A DNA stretch of 64,000 nt, taken from NCBI RefSeq assembly GCF_001654915.1, contig NZ_LXEQ01000027.1, one strand, 5' to 3'. Numbering within the stretch: position 1 is the stretch's first letter; each line of letters begins with the position of its first letter. The translations under genes were made by a program, and so were the position numbers. This DNA comes from Buttiauxella ferragutiae (GTDB lineage: Bacteria; Pseudomonadota; Gammaproteobacteria; Enterobacterales; Enterobacteriaceae). The notes below the pieces were generated by a model. That model ran no database searches and was not told the origin of the DNA. It was given only the letters and a program-made list of their open reading frames with translations. Of the stretch, positions 60,171-64,000 are shown piece by piece.

Positions 60171-62105
60171 GTGGGGATAGCCAAACAAGTCGTGGGACAA
60201 TTGCTGGTCGCAGTTGTAAGCCTTGCGGCAATAACTCATGCAGTTCGCGCGGATTCGCTCGACGAGCAACGCAGCCGATATGCACAAATCAAACAAGCAT
60301 GGGATAACAAGCAAATGGATGTGGTGCAGCGCATGTTGCCCACGTTGCAGGATTATCCACTTTATCCTTATCTCGAATATCGCCTTATCACTGATGATTT
60401 AATGAATGAGCCAACGCTCGCCGTCAGTCAGTTTATTGAGGCTAACCCTACGTTACCGCCAGCCCGAGCGCTGAAATCACGCTTTGTTAATGAACTGGCT
60501 CGCCGCGAAGACTGGCGTGGTCTGCTGGCGTTTAGCCCTGAACAACCGGGCACCACCGAATCCAAATGTAATTATTACTACGCAAAATGGAATACCGGCC
60601 AGGTAGATGCCGCATGGGTCGGGGCCAAGGATCTGTGGCTAACGGGCAAAAATCTGCCATCGAGCTGCGATCGTCTGTTCTCAGCATGGCGATCGTCGGG
60701 AACGCAAGATCCGTTGGCTTACCTGGAACGTATTCGTCTGGCGATGAAAGAAGGTAACTCTTCACTGGTGACCAATCTGGCAAGCCAAATGCCTGCGCAA
60801 TTCCAGACCATTTCCAGCGCACTGATCAGCCTACAAAACGACCCGAAAACAGTGCTGTCGTTTGCCCGCACCGTTGGTGCAACTGACTTTACGCGCCAGG
60901 CTGCTGCTGTGGCGTTCACGCGTGTCGCGCGCGATGACGTAGAAAATGCGCGTTTGATGATCCCCTCACTGATTCAGGCGCAGCAATTGAATGACGCACA
61001 GGCTCAGGAACTCAGAGACACTGTTGCATGGCGGTTAATGGGCAACGACGTGACGGCTGAGCAAGCGGCATGGCGCGATGATGCAATCATGCGTTCTGAA
61101 TCAACCTCGCTGGTTGAGCGACGTGTGCGTATGGCGCTGGGAACGGGTGATCGTACTGGCCTGAATACCTGGCTTGCACGCTTGCCAATGGAAGCTAAAG
61201 AGAAAGATGAATGGCGCTACTGGCAGGCAGATTTGTTGCTGGAACGTGGTCGTGATTCGGAAGCAAATGAGATCCTTCTCTCGCTGATGCAACAACGCGG
61301 ATTTTATCCAATGGTGGCGGCTCAACGCCTGGGGGAAGAATATCCGTTACGCGTCGACAAAGCGGTGGCGGTGAATCCGGCGTTAGTTCAGGGGCCAGAA
61401 ATGGCGCGTGTTCGCGAGCTGATGTACTGGAATTTGGATAACACTGCACGCAGCGAATGGGCTAATTTGATCTCCAGTCGCAGCAAACCAGAACAGGAAG
61501 GATTAGCACGTTACGCGTTTGATCAAAATTGGTGGGATCTCAGCGTGCAGGCGACGATCGCCGGGAAGCTTTGGGATCATCTGGAAGAGCGATTCCCACT
61601 GGCTTACAAAGATATTTTCGCCCGCTACGTGAGCGGCAAAGACATCTCGCAAAGTTATGCCATGGCGATTGCGCGTCAGGAAAGTGCCTGGAACCCGAAA
61701 GTCAGGTCACCGGTGGGGGCGAGTGGTCTGATGCAGGTTATGCCGGCTACAGCCGCACATACGGTGAAGGTTTTTGGTATTCCGGGTTACAGCAGCCCAT
61801 CGCAACTGCTTGAGCCAGAAACCAATATCAATATTGGTACGACTTATTTGCAGTCCGTCTCTCAGCAATTTGAGAACAACCGGATTTTCTCATCCGCTGC
61901 TTATAACGCGGGGCCTGGGCGAGTCAGAACCTGGCTTGGCAACAGTGCCGGACGCATTGACGCGGTGGCGTTTGTTGAGAGTATTCCTTTCTCGGAAACT
62001 CGTGGATATGTGAAAAACGTGCTGGCATATGATGCGTACTATAAGTACTTCATGGGTAAATCTGCACCATTGCTGACAGAGGCTGAATGGCAACGCCGTT
62101 ATTGA
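60171..62105 (+). CDS. slt: Soluble lytic murein transglycosylase Slt70
   Basis: Periplasmic enzyme cleaving peptidoglycan to 1,6-anhydromuropeptides. 644 residues (E. coli 645). Signal peptide ending near AVRA|DS (residue 27); a long alpha-helical U and linker domain (about 30-450); C-terminal lysozyme-like domain with catalytic glutamate in AIARQESAWNPK, GLMQVMPATA and AAYNAGPGRV. Starts with GTG at 60171, GAGGAG 5 nt upstream. Divergent from ettA. Confidence 0.97.
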   Translation: MGIAKQVVGQLLVAVVSLAAITHAVRADSLDEQRSRYAQIKQAWDNKQMDVVQRMLPTLQDYPLYPYLEYRLITDDLMNEPTLAVSQFIEANPTLPPARALKSRFVNELARREDWRGLLAFSPEQPGTTESKCNYYYAKWNTGQVDAAWVGAKDLWLTGKNLPSSCDRLFSAWRSSGTQDPLAYLERIRLAMKEGNSSLVTNLASQMPAQFQTISSALISLQNDPKTVLSFARTVGATDFTRQAAAVAFTRVARDDVENARLMIPSLIQAQQLNDAQAQELRDTVAWRLMGNDVTAEQAAWRDDAIMRSESTSLVERRVRMALGTGDRTGLNTWLARLPMEAKEKDEWRYWQADLLLERGRDSEANEILLSLMQQRGFYPMVAAQRLGEEYPLRVDKAVAVNPALVQGPEMARVRELMYWNLDNTARSEWANLISSRSKPEQEGLARYAFDQNWWDLSVQATIAGKLWDHLEERFPLAYKDIFARYVSGKDISQSYAMAIARQESAWNPKVRSPVGASGLMQVMPATAAHTVKVFGIPGYSSPSQLLEPETNINIGTTYLQSVSQQFENNRIFSSAAYNAGPGRVRTWLGNSAGRIDAVAFVESIPFSETRGYVKNVLAYDAYYKYFMGKSAPLLTEAEWQRRY

Positions 62106-62130
62106 TTTTGCAGTGTCTATGATATTGTAT

Positions 62131-62150
62131 CGTACTAGTTGAATAGTATG
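62131..62150. promoter_or_regulatory. TrpR operator of trpR
   Basis: CGTACTAGTTGAATAGTATG resembles the trp operator core (GTACTAGTTAACTAGTAC) and lies 9 bp before the trpR start, fitting autorepression. Confidence 0.75.
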
Positions 62151-62158
62151 GTGGCGAC

Positions 62159-62488
62159 ATGACTCAGCATTCTCAATACTCGGCAGAGCACGCCGAGCAA
62201 AGCAATCAGGAGTGGCTCCGTTTTGTGGAGCTACTCCAGCAATCGTTCGATAAACAGCTGCATATGCCGTTGTTAATGTTGTTGCTGACCCCAGACGAAC
62301 GTACCGCCCTCGGAACACGGGTCAGAATTATCGAAGAGTTATTGCGCGGTGAGATGAGCCAGCGGGAACTCAAAAATGAACTTGGCGCGGGAATTGCCAC
62401 CATTACGCGCGGTTCAAATAGCCTGAAATCTGCTCCACCGGCATTGCGTACCTGGCTGGAGCAGGAATTATTAGGCAATAAAAGTTAG
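62159..62488 (+). CDS. trpR: Trp operon repressor TrpR
   Basis: Tryptophan-activated repressor. 109 residues (E. coli 108). Core LTPDERTALGTRVRIIEELLRGEMSQRELKNELGAGIATITRGSNSLK contains the helix-turn-helix and tryptophan pocket. The stop overlaps that of convergent yjjX by 2 bp. Confidence 0.96.
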   Translation: MTQHSQYSAEHAEQSNQEWLRFVELLQQSFDKQLHMPLLMLLLTPDERTALGTRVRIIEELLRGEMSQRELKNELGAGIATITRGSNSLKSAPPALRTWLEQELLGNKS

Positions 62489-63000
62489 CTATAAATCGCG
62501 TTGTGGAACGGGCTAAGCGCCAGAATCACCGCCTGCTGGTAAACGCTGCTGCGCGTGAGCTTCCCGGCGGTAAATACCCCAATCGCGCCTTCTTTATTGC
62601 CAATTTTATCGATGCCGGTATATGCCGACATCACCGGCCCTAAAGCTTCTCCCGCGCGGACTTTTTCAAGAATAATCGACGGTAGAGGCAGTGTGGCCGA
62701 ACGGGCTTCGCCGCGCTGGTTTTGGTTTTCAATAACCACCCAGCTAAAAGTACTGTCGTCATCAATTCCCGCTTCAACCGCAACCCAAAAATCGGCTTCA
62801 GGGCGAACCTGACGGGCATTCATTACCCGGCATCGTGCGCCAGTTCGCGTTTCATGGTTTCCGAAGGGTTGTTCTGGCACTCCGCTATCGACGGCAACGG
62901 GTTCAATATGGCAGCATCCTTCACCAAAGATGTCGTCGAATGCCTGGTGAATTGCCTGAATTTTAGCTGGATTGGTTGTTGCGCAGACGACATGGTACAT
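62485..63000 (-). CDS. yjjX: Inosine/xanthosine triphosphatase YjjX
   Basis: House-cleaning NTPase hydrolysing ITP and XTP to diphosphates. 171 residues (E. coli 170). ATTNPAKIQAI at the N-terminus is the nucleotide-binding signature; EADFWVAVEAGID carries acidic metal-site residues. Convergent with trpR, divergent from gpmB with about 50 bp between. Confidence 0.94.
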   Translation of the reverse strand: MYHVVCATTNPAKIQAIHQAFDDIFGEGCCHIEPVAVDSGVPEQPFGNHETRTGARCRVMNARQVRPEADFWVAVEAGIDDDSTFSWVVIENQNQRGEARSATLPLPSIILEKVRAGEALGPVMSAYTGIDKIGNKEGAIGVFTAGKLTRSSVYQQAVILALSPFHNAIYS

Positions 63001-63051
63001 AATCAGTGAAACTCTCTAGAAATTGTTGCCGCAGTATAACGGATAAATCGC

Positions 63052-63699
63052 ATGTTACAGGTATACCTTGTTCGCCACGGCGAAACGCAGTGGAATGCAG
63101 AACGTCGCATTCAGGGCCAGTCAGACAGTGCGCTGACTGAAAAAGGGGAACGTCAGGCCGAGCAGGTGGCCGAGCGTGCCAAAACGTTAGGCATTACACA
63201 CGTCATCTCCAGTGATTTAGGGCGTACCCGCCACACTGCTGAGATTATCGCTCTTGCATGTGGTGTAGATGTCACGCTGGATTCGCGTTTACGTGAACTG
63301 GATATGGGGGTGTTAGAACGCCGCAATCTGGACACGCTAAACGAAGAAGAAGAAGGCTGGCGTCGCCAACTGGTGAATGGCACGACCGATGGGCGAATTC
63401 CCGATGGGGAAAGCATGCTTGAGATGAGCGAGCGTATGCACGCGGCTTTAAATGCTTGCCTGGATTTACCATCTGGTAGCCGCCCATTGCTGGTTAGCCA
63501 CGGTATGGCGTTAGGTTGCCTGGTGAGTACCATTCTGGGATTACCGGCCTGGGCTGAACGTCGCTTACGTTTAAGAAACTGTTCGATTTCCCGTGTCGAT
63601 CACCAGCACAGCCCGTGGTTAGCTTCTGGCTGGGTGGTAGAAACGGCAGGGGACATCTCACATTTAGACGCCCCTGCGTTGGATGAATTACAGCGTTAA
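63052..63699 (+). CDS. gpmB: Histidine phosphatase family protein GpmB (YtjC)
   Basis: Phosphoglycerate-mutase-like protein, 215 residues as in E. coli. The phosphohistidine motif LVRHGETQWN (residues 6-15) and the second catalytic histidine in LLVSHGMALG are present. Named a phosphoglycerate mutase, but the E. coli protein appears to act mainly as a phosphatase. Its stop abuts the rob stop. Confidence 0.92.
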   Translation: MLQVYLVRHGETQWNAERRIQGQSDSALTEKGERQAEQVAERAKTLGITHVISSDLGRTRHTAEIIALACGVDVTLDSRLRELDMGVLERRNLDTLNEEEEGWRRQLVNGTTDGRIPDGESMLEMSERMHAALNACLDLPSGSRPLLVSHGMALGCLVSTILGLPAWAERRLRLRNCSISRVDHQHSPWLASGWVVETAGDISHLDAPALDELQR

Positions 63700-64000
63700 T
63701 TAACGACGTACTGGGATCAGATATTCACATCTGATCTGCATTGGTCGGTCCTGAACACGCGCTTCTTCTTGCGGGAAGAAGCGTTCAATATCCTGACCTT
63801 TACGGCGCGTCAGATTAAGCGATGGCATGCAGGTGCCATAAATTGTCAGGATGAACTCCTGCAAACCGGTGCCCGGGCCTTCGTAGTCGAATTGCACGTA
63901 ATCACCACCTTCCAACCTGACCGGATGAGAGTCTGGTAAGAATCCATTCGCCATTTCTGGTGTCAGCGCAGTGGTATAGAAGACTTCCTGTTCGTCATCT
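63700..64000 (-). CDS. rob: Right origin-binding protein Rob (C-terminal part)
   Basis: AraC/XylS-family activator of the marA/soxS/rob regulon, cut by the window end. The visible 100 codons are the end of the C-terminal GyrI-like effector domain (FYTTALTPEMANGFLPDSHP, TGLQEFILTIYGTCMP, RRKGQDIERFFP). The reading frame continues past the window edge; an internal methionine at 63954 is not the start. The N-terminal helix-turn-helix domain lies outside. Confidence 0.92.
   Translation of the reverse strand, partial: DDEQEVFYTTALTPEMANGFLPDSHPVRLEGGDYVQFDYEGPGTGLQEFILTIYGTCMPSLNLTRRKGQDIERFFPQEEARVQDRPMQIRCEYLIPVRR

Overview
The window is a chromosomal segment of a Gram-negative enteric bacterium (family Enterobacteriaceae). 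The right two thirds follow the gene order around the E. coli yjjA-rob region closely, and most products look nearly full length relative to their E. coli counterparts. Genus cannot be fixed by reading alone. It is not E. coli or Salmonella: proP, a dgcZ-like gene, pobA, the asc operon and several others sit in unfamiliar positions.

Layout. 1-8633 is a complete lsr (autoinducer-2) locus: lsrK-lsrR on the minus strand, divergent from lsrACDBFG. Direct copies of one interspersed repeat bracket it, and the left copy supplies the end of LsrK. 8910-28947 is a mosaic: an orphan GT17 glycosyltransferase, patA with a sigma-54/NtrC-type promoter region, a zinc-sensing diguanylate cyclase, proP, aer, curA, ascG/ascFB, a LysR-MFS-peptidase M20 cluster of unknown substrate, an orphan methyltransferase, yjjA, a TetR regulator and yjjPB. 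29251-37832 is accessory: pobA with an AraC regulator, two LuxR-type regulators of the BglJ/YjjQ type, a YbaK-like deacylase, an orphan PTS EIIC preceded by what looks like an internally deleted EIIB, fhuF, a membrane diguanylate cyclase and yjjZ. 37885-64000 is conserved backbone: three tRNA-Leu(CAG), rsmC, holD-rimI-yjjG, prfC, osmY, ytjA, yjjU-yjjV, a CNT nucleoside transporter, deoCABD, a decayed yjjJ, ytjB-lplA, serB-radA-nadR, ettA, slt, trpR, yjjX, gpmB and the 3' end of rob.

How the genes work together. LsrACDB imports AI-2, LsrK phosphorylates it, phospho-AI-2 relieves LsrR, and LsrF/LsrG degrade it. AscF imports and phosphorylates aryl-beta-glucosides and AscB hydrolyses them under AscG. 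The nucleoside transporter feeds the deo salvage pathway, which is bracketed by two DeoR-type operators. FhuF and YjjZ both have Fur-box-like sites. PobA makes protocatechuate, but no ring-cleavage genes are in the window.

No CRISPR array, prophage, toxin-antitoxin pair or obvious new defence system was seen. The most interesting items are regulatory architectures (paired 35-bp LsrR-type operators, a double AACCGGTT operator in front of the orphan PTS, a long palindrome at the tetR ribosome-binding site), the repeat-bracketed lsr locus, two genes caught in decay (EIIB, yjjJ), and the absence of dnaT-dnaC from between yjjA and yjjB.
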